Source of the DNA: UBA946 sp031550725
GTDB lineage: Bacteria > Bacillota > Clostridia > Oscillospirales > Ruminococcaceae
NCBI GenBank assembly: GCA_031550725.1
Contig: JAVBOH010000021.1
Coordinates: 70,253-134,252, forward strand
DNA: 64,000 nucleotides
Reading direction: 5' to 3'
How positions within the stretch are numbered: position 1 is the first letter of the stretch; each line of letters begins with the position of its first letter. The notes beneath the pieces were generated by a model. The model worked only from the letters and a program-made list of their open reading frames with translations, made no database searches and was not told the DNA's origin. The translations under genes were made by a program, and so were the position numbers. Positions 42,683 to 51,602 of the stretch are shown here, piece by piece.

Positions 42683-43990
42683 TCAAGTATTATTTTTTCG
42701 CTTTTGAGATAAGTAAAGTGATTTTATTTGAGTTGCTACGCTATTCTCATCTATCAAATCAATTGCATCTAAATATTTTTCTTTACAACGAGAACAACAA
42801 AAAATATTCGAAGTAGGATGTAAATATTTTGATATATTTAACATTATTTCGATTTCTTTTGGCGAGAAATTTTTTATCATCTTTTCATAATAATAAGAAG
42901 CACCATCACTCGTACCATACATGTTACCAGCGTAACAAATTAATATTGTTATTACAAATTCTACTTGTGTAGAGCTAGGTACATTAATCTGATCAGTTAA
43001 TTCATATAATCTCTCAGCAAAAGGTACCTCACTGTAAAAATTATCCCAACCCCAATGAGCGTTCAACAATTTATCACATGCATTTTTAATAATTGAATGT
43101 TTTTCTGATTCTGATAAAAGCTGTAAAAGATCTAATTTTTCAAAAAATGTTCTTGATGCAATTGCTTTTTCATTTTGCCCTTTAAGCTTATATGTATTAT
43201 ACTGACCAATTATATCAGATTTAATTTTCTCATCAAATAATTGTTTAACCTCTAAACATAAAGATAGGCAATTAATCCGTGTTTCTTCATTAGTAGACGC
43301 ATCACAATACATACCGTGTAGCATAGGTATTAATAACTGTCGCTGTGCTGAAAATGTATTAATCAAACTTAATTTCCATTCTTGTAATTGAATTGGTTCC
43401 CATTTCTTTTCTTTAATTGCACTTATAAACGTAGGAATATCTATACCAGTAAGTTGATAATCATTTGTTAAACCATATTTACAACATCTACTAATAAATA
43501 CTGTTAGTTCCTTATCGTCAATATCAGAAATGCTTGGATGTGCTGCTGAAAAATTGTTTCTAATATCTCTACATTGATCGAGAAAAAAGAAACCTTCCTC
43601 GGATAATAATTCGAGTTTATGACATAAATCTAATAAAGAAGCATCCATTAATTCACTCAGATCTTTTTCTTCGAATTTTTTATCTAAAGTTTGAGAAACC
43701 AAACCAAACCCAAAATTTCTGATTTTATTTCTTAATGCCATAATCGTTGCATTCCAAATATAATTTATTGCTCCATCAAACAATCCAACAGATGTAGCTA
43801 TGCACATTCTTACAATTAGTTCATTCCTTAATTCAAAAGGAATAGTTTGTAACTCTCGAGGTAAGTTTAACCATGCATAATTTATAGCTTCATCACTAGC
43901 AATTACATTCCTAGGTAAATTGAATTTATTAATTATATTATTAACATGTGGTAAAGTGTTTTGCGTTATTTCTGGCAGATAATCTGACAT
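42683..43990 (-). CDS. Uncharacterised HEPN-like protein in the RADAR-type operon
   Basis: The 435-aa helical protein carries RNNFSAAH at residues 144-151 in a helical context (FFFLDQCRDIRNNFSAAHP). This is the R-polar-x(4-6)-H pattern of HEPN ribonucleases, many of which act in phage defence. A CCSRC motif near the C terminus may bind metal. AGGAGGATATTTT precedes ATG, and it starts 18 bp after the deaminase stop. I do not recognise it as a described RADAR component. A nuclease role is inference from one motif. Confidence 0.55.
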   Translation of the reverse strand: MSDYLPEITQNTLPHVNNIINKFNLPRNVIASDEAINYAWLNLPRELQTIPFELRNELIVRMCIATSVGLFDGAINYIWNATIMALRNKIRNFGFGLVSQTLDKKFEEKDLSELMDASLLDLCHKLELLSEEGFFFLDQCRDIRNNFSAAHPSISDIDDKELTVFISRCCKYGLTNDYQLTGIDIPTFISAIKEKKWEPIQLQEWKLSLINTFSAQRQLLIPMLHGMYCDASTNEETRINCLSLCLEVKQLFDEKIKSDIIGQYNTYKLKGQNEKAIASRTFFEKLDLLQLLSESEKHSIIKNACDKLLNAHWGWDNFYSEVPFAERLYELTDQINVPSSTQVEFVITILICYAGNMYGTSDGASYYYEKMIKNFSPKEIEIMLNISKYLHPTSNIFCCSRCKEKYLDAIDLIDENSVATQIKSLYLSQKRKNNT

Positions 43991-44008
43991 AAAATATCCT
44001 CCTATAAT

Positions 44009-46711
44009 TTAAATTGTTATCTTATTAATCTCGTCAAAATCATGTTGCATTTCATTATATGTCTTATTGTTTTTGACAAATGAACTATTAACACCATGTT
44101 GTCTAATTTTATCTATCCACTTAAGTGCATCTTCTCTTTTACACCCAGCATTGAGTAATGAATAATAAATATACGCAATTTCATTCTCAACAAAAGTCGA
44201 AAAAACAATTGGATCATCTGAATTAATTGATGCTAAAACGCATGTTTCTTGTAATCCTTCGATATTTAAACCTTTATTATTTAATCTTAAAATAGGATGT
44301 TGTAAAATGCTTGGTATATCACCAATTACTGAATTTGAACTTGGATTAGTTTCAACATATACACCCATTTTTTCAACTTTAGATATTAAAGTATTTTGTA
44401 GCTCTGTGTAGAAATATATATCATCTTCATTTAAGGAAACAAATATTGGTTCATTATATATTTCATTATAGCATGGACAAAAATGTGATAAAACAAGTTC
44501 GTTTGTCTTCCAAAAGCTATCGCTCGTTAATTTATCTTTAAGTGTACATATATTGTTACTAGATGTACACTTATTTAGATCAAGTGAATTTTCATTGAAC
44601 TTTGCTTGATATACACACCATAATTTATATACATCAATTCCATTTAATTTATTTGAATATATTTTTTGTGCAAGTTCCATAATCTTAAATTCTAAATTTT
44701 CAGGAGCATTTCCTAAACGATTTGAGTTTACATACTTCCACATCCAAAGAAGATTTTCTAAGTGTTCCATAATTGGAATTGCCACTATACGATTTTGTTT
44801 AACCCAATTTTCAATATCAATTCCTAATGCAATCGCATGACCTAAACGATCACCACTTCTATAATCAAAGTGAGTTAATACTTCATCAATATGTCTTAAT
44901 CCTGATATAATATGGCGAAAATCCTCCCCAACATGATATGTAAAACCCATGTTTTGTATGTTATTACTGGTGTCAGGTGAATAAGGAATAACATTATAAT
45001 GTGATCTTGCATGACGAAATACTGGTGCAAATACCCATGGTTCTGTTGCGTTTTCAACTGATGCAGCGTCAATACCCACAACATAATCCGTTAATATGGG
45101 GTAATTACTTAGTAATTCTATCAATGCCTTTAAAAATTCAATGTCCCTTTTTCTCATTGTATTATAATCATAGCAATTAACATAACTAGAACGATCATAC
45201 ATAATACAATTATAACCACTAAAATTATCACTATCATTTTCTTTTATAAAATGGTACATTAAGCCTAGTTTTGGAAATGTTAATAATTTTTTGTTTTTAC
45301 TAACTTCTAGCCTATTGTTTATATATGAATTATATGCATTAACAATTACCTTAATTTGGTCTAAAGTATTTCTCATCATTGATGTTTTATTCACATTAGA
45401 ACTATATCCAATTTTCGGAGATATTTTCATTTCTAAAATACTTAGATTACCAGTTTTACACTGCTCTTCAAAAATAGAATAATAATTTTGTTTTTTATAA
45501 ATATGTGATTCAACTTTAGGATTTCTCAAAATTTTTGTTGCTTTATTATAAAACTCCTTAAAGTAATCTAATCCACCAATAGCTGTTTGCTGTACTTTAT
45601 CAACATAAAAGTCATTCTTTAATCTAATATATTTAATGAAGCATTCACATAAAAATGGATCATAATTAGTTTTTAAATAACGAAGTATTTTATAATACCA
45701 TATTATTTCTGATGATGTACCTTTATCTTTATAATTAATATATATAGTGTCAAATAATAAATCATTTGCTTTTGATTGATCCGCATTGTAAAATGAATAC
45801 ACTTCTTTATTAAAACATTCAACGTTCTTTTCACTTGTTTCTGGAGTATTATCAAGATCATTAATTAACTTATTAAAATAATTCAAACTGGATTTAAAAG
45901 GCATTTCCCCCTCAAATTGTAAGTCAACATATTTTTCAAATGATGTATTATATTGACTTTCAATAAAGTAAGCAGAATGAAATTTAAATAAAGTACAGAA
46001 CCAAATTTTATTGTTTTTTTGTTTATGATAAAATAATGATGTATATGATAACCATAAAAATTGGTATGAAATAGCAGCATTAGCATGTAGATGTGTTTCT
46101 GCAACTCCTTTATTTAATATTAATTTTAATGGCATATCTGCTAAATATATAAGATTAGGTACATTATACATAAAATCAATATCGTCATAATCTAGTGTAA
46201 CATAAGATGCTGCAATAAATAAATCAACCGCTGCTGATCTTGATATATGATTCCATAATTCTATTTTATCGAATTCTGTGTAATTTTTCAAAAGTGCATC
46301 TTCTTCTTTATACCAACTGCGAAAAGAAACAATCCCATCTCTAAAAGTTATAAACGTGCTTGCGATATTATAAATATGCTCTAAGTAAAATCTGTTGATG
46401 TCTTTTTTATCATCACTTAAATAATTCATCAAAATATGACCTGAATAGAACATATTAATTAACATTTGGGCATCATCTAAGTGACTCCAACGGTAATCCC
46501 TTGCAAATGTTTTTAAAATATTTTTTTGAGCAATATTCATTTTATTTTTTAATTTTTCTCTTTTTATTGTAAGTTTAGAGTTTTCAAAATTTATCAATTC
46601 TTTGTATGCAATAGTATAATTTAATAACAAATCATTTTTCACGAATTCAATTTGTGTAAAAGGATATAAGATTACTTTAGCAAGAAGGTGATTAAATATT
46701 TTTCCATCCAT
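44009..46711 (-). CDS. rdrB: RdrB-like divergent adenosine deaminase
   Basis: The 900-aa protein keeps adenosine-deaminase metal and catalytic motifs spread over a long chain. HLH at 207-209 (AETHLHANAA) corresponds to the N-terminal metal pair. FTYHVGEDF (His593) and GLRHIDEVL with GDRLGHAIAL match the HAGE and RxGHG regions, and INSDDPIVF (Asp832, Asp833) matches the last metal-binding SxDDP. Length and insertions fit RdrB of RADAR systems, which deaminates adenosine or ATP to inosine forms during infection. It starts one base after the ATPase stop. Confidence 0.83.
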   Translation of the reverse strand: MDGKIFNHLLAKVILYPFTQIEFVKNDLLLNYTIAYKELINFENSKLTIKREKLKNKMNIAQKNILKTFARDYRWSHLDDAQMLINMFYSGHILMNYLSDDKKDINRFYLEHIYNIASTFITFRDGIVSFRSWYKEEDALLKNYTEFDKIELWNHISRSAAVDLFIAASYVTLDYDDIDFMYNVPNLIYLADMPLKLILNKGVAETHLHANAAISYQFLWLSYTSLFYHKQKNNKIWFCTLFKFHSAYFIESQYNTSFEKYVDLQFEGEMPFKSSLNYFNKLINDLDNTPETSEKNVECFNKEVYSFYNADQSKANDLLFDTIYINYKDKGTSSEIIWYYKILRYLKTNYDPFLCECFIKYIRLKNDFYVDKVQQTAIGGLDYFKEFYNKATKILRNPKVESHIYKKQNYYSIFEEQCKTGNLSILEMKISPKIGYSSNVNKTSMMRNTLDQIKVIVNAYNSYINNRLEVSKNKKLLTFPKLGLMYHFIKENDSDNFSGYNCIMYDRSSYVNCYDYNTMRKRDIEFLKALIELLSNYPILTDYVVGIDAASVENATEPWVFAPVFRHARSHYNVIPYSPDTSNNIQNMGFTYHVGEDFRHIISGLRHIDEVLTHFDYRSGDRLGHAIALGIDIENWVKQNRIVAIPIMEHLENLLWMWKYVNSNRLGNAPENLEFKIMELAQKIYSNKLNGIDVYKLWCVYQAKFNENSLDLNKCTSSNNICTLKDKLTSDSFWKTNELVLSHFCPCYNEIYNEPIFVSLNEDDIYFYTELQNTLISKVEKMGVYVETNPSSNSVIGDIPSILQHPILRLNNKGLNIEGLQETCVLASINSDDPIVFSTFVENEIAYIYYSLLNAGCKREDALKWIDKIRQHGVNSSFVKNNKTYNEMQHDFDEINKITI

Positions 46712-46712
46712 T

Positions 46713-49445
46713 TTAACGCTCCATTCCCATAATTCGCTGCCATTCTCTCATTTTGATTTTATTAAAATTATTTATTAATGATCTACTGGTAGTTATATTA
46801 CTATATTCATATGGTAAATTAGAGTTTTCTAAACTTATTTTAGTATGAATTATATCGTAATAGTAATTTATATACGATTTATAATGTTTCTTTATATATT
46901 GCAAAGTTGAAATATAATTTGCATAAATGCCATCTTCATCTTGTTCAAGAATAACATGCTTTTTCAAGTAAATTTTAAATCCTCTAAACCAATTCCTTAA
47001 AAAAATATAATCATCATTATTTTTTTCAATTATATGTTCTATTGTTGATAATCTATTTTGAAAATCTTCGCGTTGTAAAATTTGTACTGTTTTGATATAT
47101 TCAATAAATATATCAACTTCCTTTTTAATATTTATATCATCAGTATAATCTAAGTTATTCAAAATATCATCTATCTCACTATCCATATCAAATTTCAAAT
47201 TTATATAAATTAATATTTCATCAAGTTTTGAAATAGCCATTATCATATCATATAATGAATTACCTATATCACTCTTTTTTTGCCTAGGTCTATCTTCAAA
47301 TAATAATTTTAGATAACTTAGATATTCAACTGATAATTTATCATAATTATCATCCACAAAATCCGTGCTATTTAATATCATTAACTCGTTTCTGTAATCA
47401 TAAATTCTACCAATTGCGTTAAATCTATGAAACAAAACATTTGCAAGTAATTCAAACCACTCATAATATTTTTTTACATATTTTATATCTCGAGTTTTTT
47501 CTATTAAATGAAGTTTATATGCACCATGAAGGAAATTAGCCTGATGTTCACGTTTATGCATATCAAATTCTGGAATAAGATTAAGAGATGAAAATGTATA
47601 ATATTGCAAAAACATCGCATTAATGTCATCATCACATTGAATTATATCAATTTTACATAGTTTTAATAATTCTGTTAATTCAATATAACCATGACTTTTC
47701 CTTCTTTGTGGCATTATAACAACAATCAATTGCTCTACGAAATTAAGAAGACATATCATTTCTATGAATGCTCCAGGGTTTTTTCGATTTTCCTCAATAT
47801 ATCGAGGTTCTTTGAATATTTCAAGAACTTTTGCATAATCAACATACAATTGCCAATTAAGAAGTTGTGTTTTAATCATACTTCTAATTTCTCTTGAAAA
47901 CATTGAAAGGTTTTTATTTGATACTACTGCTGAATTAATAAACTTAGTTACAATTTCATATATTTTTTCTATAAATGATAATGGCATTTGGTCGATAATT
48001 ATTAAATCATTTTCATTATAGAAATTTTCAAGGGTTATACTAAGTTCCTCTAACATTTCTTTTAGCGAATAGTATACACTCATAATATCTCTAGGGTACC
48101 GTCCTAAAAAGCATAAGTAGAAATTATTTCCAAGCTCTGATGGTTCACCTTCTAGTGGTATTCTAATTAGTTTTAAAAAATCATGTTTCGCTTGTAGTGT
48201 TTCTAATGTTGGTTCCGCATGTTTATTATTTATAATTTTTTTATTTTGCTCCTCATGTAAACCCATGGCATCATTATATAACTTTGAAATAAGTTGTGCA
48301 ATTCTATCTGAAATTTTTTCTGTGTCAATGCAACTAGAATTATCATCAGTAAATACTTGAAGTAGTCCTTTTTCTTCATATCGATCATACTTTTTTAAAT
48401 ATAATCTATTATACACTGGAAATATTTTTCGAAGTATTTCATCAGATAACTTGCTGATTTTATCATATTCACGACCATATCGTAAATCATGAAATTTTAT
48501 TGTTTTATTTTTTCCTTCAATTAAACTTTTGCCATTATATTCATATTCAATATTCATTAAATCGAAAAGATTAAGTGGATTTTGTGTTATGGATTGAAAC
48601 ATATGATTTTTAACAGCATATGTTAATGTTTTTTGAGATGCTGAAACAAACACGATGACATTTGGATGCGATAAATATTTAGGAATAATAAAAGTTAATT
48701 CATTAATAATTTGTGGTTTTAAGTCAGCATCATCAATAAAGATAAAAATCAATGGATTCGTATCTTTATTATTGTCCGTTGATGAATAATGTAAATATTT
48801 AGAGTATACCTCAACTAATGTACACCAATAATCAGTAAACATATTAATTAGCAAAAAACTATTATCAACACTCTGAGCTTTCAATTCAGTAGCTGTTGAA
48901 TAGTCATAATTGCTTCTGTTAGTGTTATAACCTTTTGTATAATAGGCATTCTTTAATCTTTCGAATTTATTTCTTAGTAAATTATCTTGTTTAAATATGC
49001 AGCGTTCAAATAATTTATATTGATCACAAAAGCTTTTATAATCAAAAGAGTGCTTGTTATATCCATATGATTCAATATTTTCTTCGAAGATTTTCAAATT
49101 ATTATCCATAGCAGAAAGCAACCAGCTAACTATACTTTCATCAGAATCAATTAATTCAGGCATTATTATTGGAAGCATTATATTTTGTTCTTGATCTTTT
49201 AAATTATTATGAATTGTCATTAGAATACTGGTTTTACCAGCACCTCTACCACCTAAAATAGAAAAAATATGGTCATACTTTAAACTTTCAAATGATTCTG
49301 ATACTATTAAGTCCTTATCAACCTTTGTGGACTCATCTCTAATTTTTTCTATTTTATCTGTAAGCATACTGTAAGATGGTAAACTAGTCTTCATTTGTTT
49401 TTCAGTTAGATTCTTTATACCTAATTTATAGTTAGGGTTACTCAT
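46713..49445 (-). CDS. rdrA: RdrA-like P-loop ATPase
   Basis: The 910-aa cytoplasmic ATPase has Walker A GGRGAGKTS (residues 65-73), Walker B LIFIFIDDAD (about 232-241) and a sensor-like NVIVFVSASQKTL (about 262). A long helical C-terminal region follows. In RADAR, RdrA forms a ring that works with RdrB. Size, gene order and overlap-tight spacing with the deaminase fit. TTTTGGAGGATATGATAAA precedes ATG. A leader of about 175 bases separates it from the promoter-like block at 49629. Confidence 0.83.
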   Translation of the reverse strand: MSNPNYKLGIKNLTEKQMKTSLPSYSMLTDKIEKIRDESTKVDKDLIVSESFESLKYDHIFSILGGRGAGKTSILMTIHNNLKDQEQNIMLPIIMPELIDSDESIVSWLLSAMDNNLKIFEENIESYGYNKHSFDYKSFCDQYKLFERCIFKQDNLLRNKFERLKNAYYTKGYNTNRSNYDYSTATELKAQSVDNSFLLINMFTDYWCTLVEVYSKYLHYSSTDNNKDTNPLIFIFIDDADLKPQIINELTFIIPKYLSHPNVIVFVSASQKTLTYAVKNHMFQSITQNPLNLFDLMNIEYEYNGKSLIEGKNKTIKFHDLRYGREYDKISKLSDEILRKIFPVYNRLYLKKYDRYEEKGLLQVFTDDNSSCIDTEKISDRIAQLISKLYNDAMGLHEEQNKKIINNKHAEPTLETLQAKHDFLKLIRIPLEGEPSELGNNFYLCFLGRYPRDIMSVYYSLKEMLEELSITLENFYNENDLIIIDQMPLSFIEKIYEIVTKFINSAVVSNKNLSMFSREIRSMIKTQLLNWQLYVDYAKVLEIFKEPRYIEENRKNPGAFIEMICLLNFVEQLIVVIMPQRRKSHGYIELTELLKLCKIDIIQCDDDINAMFLQYYTFSSLNLIPEFDMHKREHQANFLHGAYKLHLIEKTRDIKYVKKYYEWFELLANVLFHRFNAIGRIYDYRNELMILNSTDFVDDNYDKLSVEYLSYLKLLFEDRPRQKKSDIGNSLYDMIMAISKLDEILIYINLKFDMDSEIDDILNNLDYTDDINIKKEVDIFIEYIKTVQILQREDFQNRLSTIEHIIEKNNDDYIFLRNWFRGFKIYLKKHVILEQDEDGIYANYISTLQYIKKHYKSYINYYYDIIHTKISLENSNLPYEYSNITTSRSLINNFNKIKMREWQRIMGMER

Positions 49446-49628
49446 TTTATCATATCCTCCAAAATTTTATTTTTCAGCTAATTCAAAGCGGATAATGTGC
49501 TTAATTATTAAGATTAACGTTTACTAATACCAACCTTTCTGATATATTATTGAGATTACTAGTGAAGTGGAATTAACATTCCTTATTATTTAATAAATAT
49601 ATTCAATCATTAAATAATCTCTATAAAC

Positions 49629-49699
49629 AGTATAACACGATTTTTGTCATATTTTAATACTATTGTTGTCAAGTGTCGACTTTATGTTGTAAAATGCAT
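49629..49699 (-). promoter_or_regulatory. Agr-type promoter block before rdrA
   Basis: On the minus strand two boxes TTTACAACA (49685-49693) and TTGACAACA (49664-49672) lie 21 bp apart, then a weak -35 TTAAAA (49652-49657), 17 bp, and -10 TATACT (49629-49634). The 71 bases align without gaps to 61318-61388 before agrB. Such spaced direct repeats are typical LytTR-regulator sites. Confidence 0.7.
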
Positions 49700-49717
49700 T
49701 TATTAAATATATAAAAA

Positions 49718-49755
49718 GCTTCTAAAACTGTCGCTTTCACGATTGTTTTAGAAGC
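49718..49755 (-). terminator. Terminator of the ankyrin lipoprotein gene
   Basis: GCTTCTAAAAC and GTTTTAGAAGC 11-bp arms (49718-49728, 49745-49755), followed on the minus strand by TTTTTATAT. It separates the surface-protein genes from the defence promoter. Confidence 0.85.
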
Positions 49756-49778
49756 CTTAATAATGCTAAATTAATGAG

Positions 49779-51527
49779 TTAGTTATTCTTCTCTTCAAAC
49801 TCCTTAAGCAGCTCAATCAAATCTTTTCTGCATCTTTGTTTATAAAAATCAGTTAAATCAAAATTACCATGCCACACACCTCCACTTTTGAATTTTAATT
49901 TATCAAAGTGCAAGTCTGTGTTTGCACCATTTTCTAGTAAAATTCGTGCTGTTTTTGTTGACATACCATAAAACTCCATAATATCTGGAAACAAGCTTAA
50001 GTCCAATCCATAATCAATAAACATCTGACATATTTCAGATGAATTTGTAAAGCTGACACCAAAAAAATGATTATCATGAGGATAATTTGCTACGAATTCA
50101 TCATATGTTACTCTTTCACCATCTATTATATCCCAATCATGTTTATTAACAGATGACACATGTGGCTGATTGGGATTTGCTCCTTGTTCAAATACAAGCT
50201 TTACAAAATCAGCATCAACCTGATATGCTGCACAGTATAAATCTGATATATTTAAAGGCCTGCCTTTGCTGTATAAATATTCAGCTATTTCCTTGTTTAA
50301 ATATGTGAATTCCAAATATCTTAAATCATATCCTTGTTCTAAAAATATATCCATTATTTTAATATCAACTTCTGTTATTTCAATGTATCTTGCACCTTTA
50401 TAGCCTTGATTAATAGCTTCTGCTACATCAAGTTCTGACATTTCATAACCGCACTGGATTATATAATTAATGACCAGTCCAATTATTTCAGGCCTTTTTG
50501 ATCTTATACTCATATATAGAATTTCTTGTAGGTCATGTTTAGATGTTACTATTCCTTGATTAATTATATACTCACATATTTCATAATTACTTACATGAGC
50601 TGCTATTTCTAAATAATCTTTGCTAATTTTTGTATTTAATTCTTCAAACCCATATTTCATCATTTCATAATTATTCGACCATATAGCATAACTTACGCGA
50701 AACTTATACTCAACATCAGATATAAGTTCTATAAATTTTTTATATTGCTCAAGTGTTCCATAACAAGTAAAACCACTTTGAATTAATAGTTTTCCATAAT
50801 AATCAAGTTCATTACCTCTTGCGATATAATTTTCAAGTTCAGTTAAGCTTTCATCCATTTTTCCAATTAATGCATAATCAACGCATTTTGGCATTCCACT
50901 TTCCTGACCATTTTCTAAAAGTTTTTCAAGCAAATATCTTCTTGCTCTTGGGTCTTGACCGCGATACATATAGTGATTATCACCATGATTATAATCCGAA
51001 GGTGCATAATCATTTTCATCATAAAACAACTCTGGGTTCGGCTTAAATCCACGCTCTACCATTGCAACTACTTGTGAATATTGGTTATATTCATCTAATG
51101 ATAATAACGCGGATTTTAATGCTGGTGTTGATCGGTCTTTAGCATTTAAATTTATTTTATCACTTGTCAGCAAAGCGATTGTATCACCCCAATGCCCAGC
51201 GTTATATGTTGTATAAAAAAGAGTATTTCGGACATTTGGATTTGCACCTTTTTCCATTAACCAATATAGTCCGACGTTATCCATATATCCAAGATTACCT
51301 GACATTGCTGCTCCATATACTGCTTTATCAAGCATTTTTTGACTATAATTATGTTCTTTTAATATTTCTTCTGCTCTTTCTATATTACATGTTTTTACAG
51401 CTTCATTAAAATTATTTTGAACGCTAAACGAATCAGGGCTTTCGAAAAACTCTAAGATATTACATCCACTTAATATTGTTGTTGATAATACAGCTGAAAT
51501 TATTAGTGCTGCTTTTTTTGCACGCAT
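49779..51527 (-). CDS. Ankyrin-repeat lipoprotein
   Basis: The 582-aa protein has a lipoprotein signal (ALIISAVLSTTILSGCNI, lipobox LSGC) and then ankyrin-like repeats with signatures such as GANPNVRNT, NQGIVTSKHDLQ, GANPNQPH and LLENGANTDLHF. It should be anchored at the outer face of the membrane and mediate protein binding. It may be transcribed with the two large secreted proteins upstream, as only a hairpin without T-run separates them. Confidence 0.82.
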   Translation of the reverse strand: MRAKKAALIISAVLSTTILSGCNILEFFESPDSFSVQNNFNEAVKTCNIERAEEILKEHNYSQKMLDKAVYGAAMSGNLGYMDNVGLYWLMEKGANPNVRNTLFYTTYNAGHWGDTIALLTSDKINLNAKDRSTPALKSALLSLDEYNQYSQVVAMVERGFKPNPELFYDENDYAPSDYNHGDNHYMYRGQDPRARRYLLEKLLENGQESGMPKCVDYALIGKMDESLTELENYIARGNELDYYGKLLIQSGFTCYGTLEQYKKFIELISDVEYKFRVSYAIWSNNYEMMKYGFEELNTKISKDYLEIAAHVSNYEICEYIINQGIVTSKHDLQEILYMSIRSKRPEIIGLVINYIIQCGYEMSELDVAEAINQGYKGARYIEITEVDIKIMDIFLEQGYDLRYLEFTYLNKEIAEYLYSKGRPLNISDLYCAAYQVDADFVKLVFEQGANPNQPHVSSVNKHDWDIIDGERVTYDEFVANYPHDNHFFGVSFTNSSEICQMFIDYGLDLSLFPDIMEFYGMSTKTARILLENGANTDLHFDKLKFKSGGVWHGNFDLTDFYKQRCRKDLIELLKEFEEKNN

Positions 51528-51548
51528 TTTTCACCCTCCAAAATAATG

Positions 51549-51584
51549 TAATTAACAGCCGACAGAAGTGTCAGCTGTTAATTA
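51549..51584. promoter_or_regulatory. Hairpin between secreted-protein and lipoprotein genes
   Basis: TAATTAACAGC and GCTGTTAATTA arms with an inner GACA/TGTC pairing form one long imperfect stem. No T-run, so function is uncertain. Confidence 0.5.
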
Positions 51585-51602
51585 ATCAAGCATTAGTTAA
51601 TA

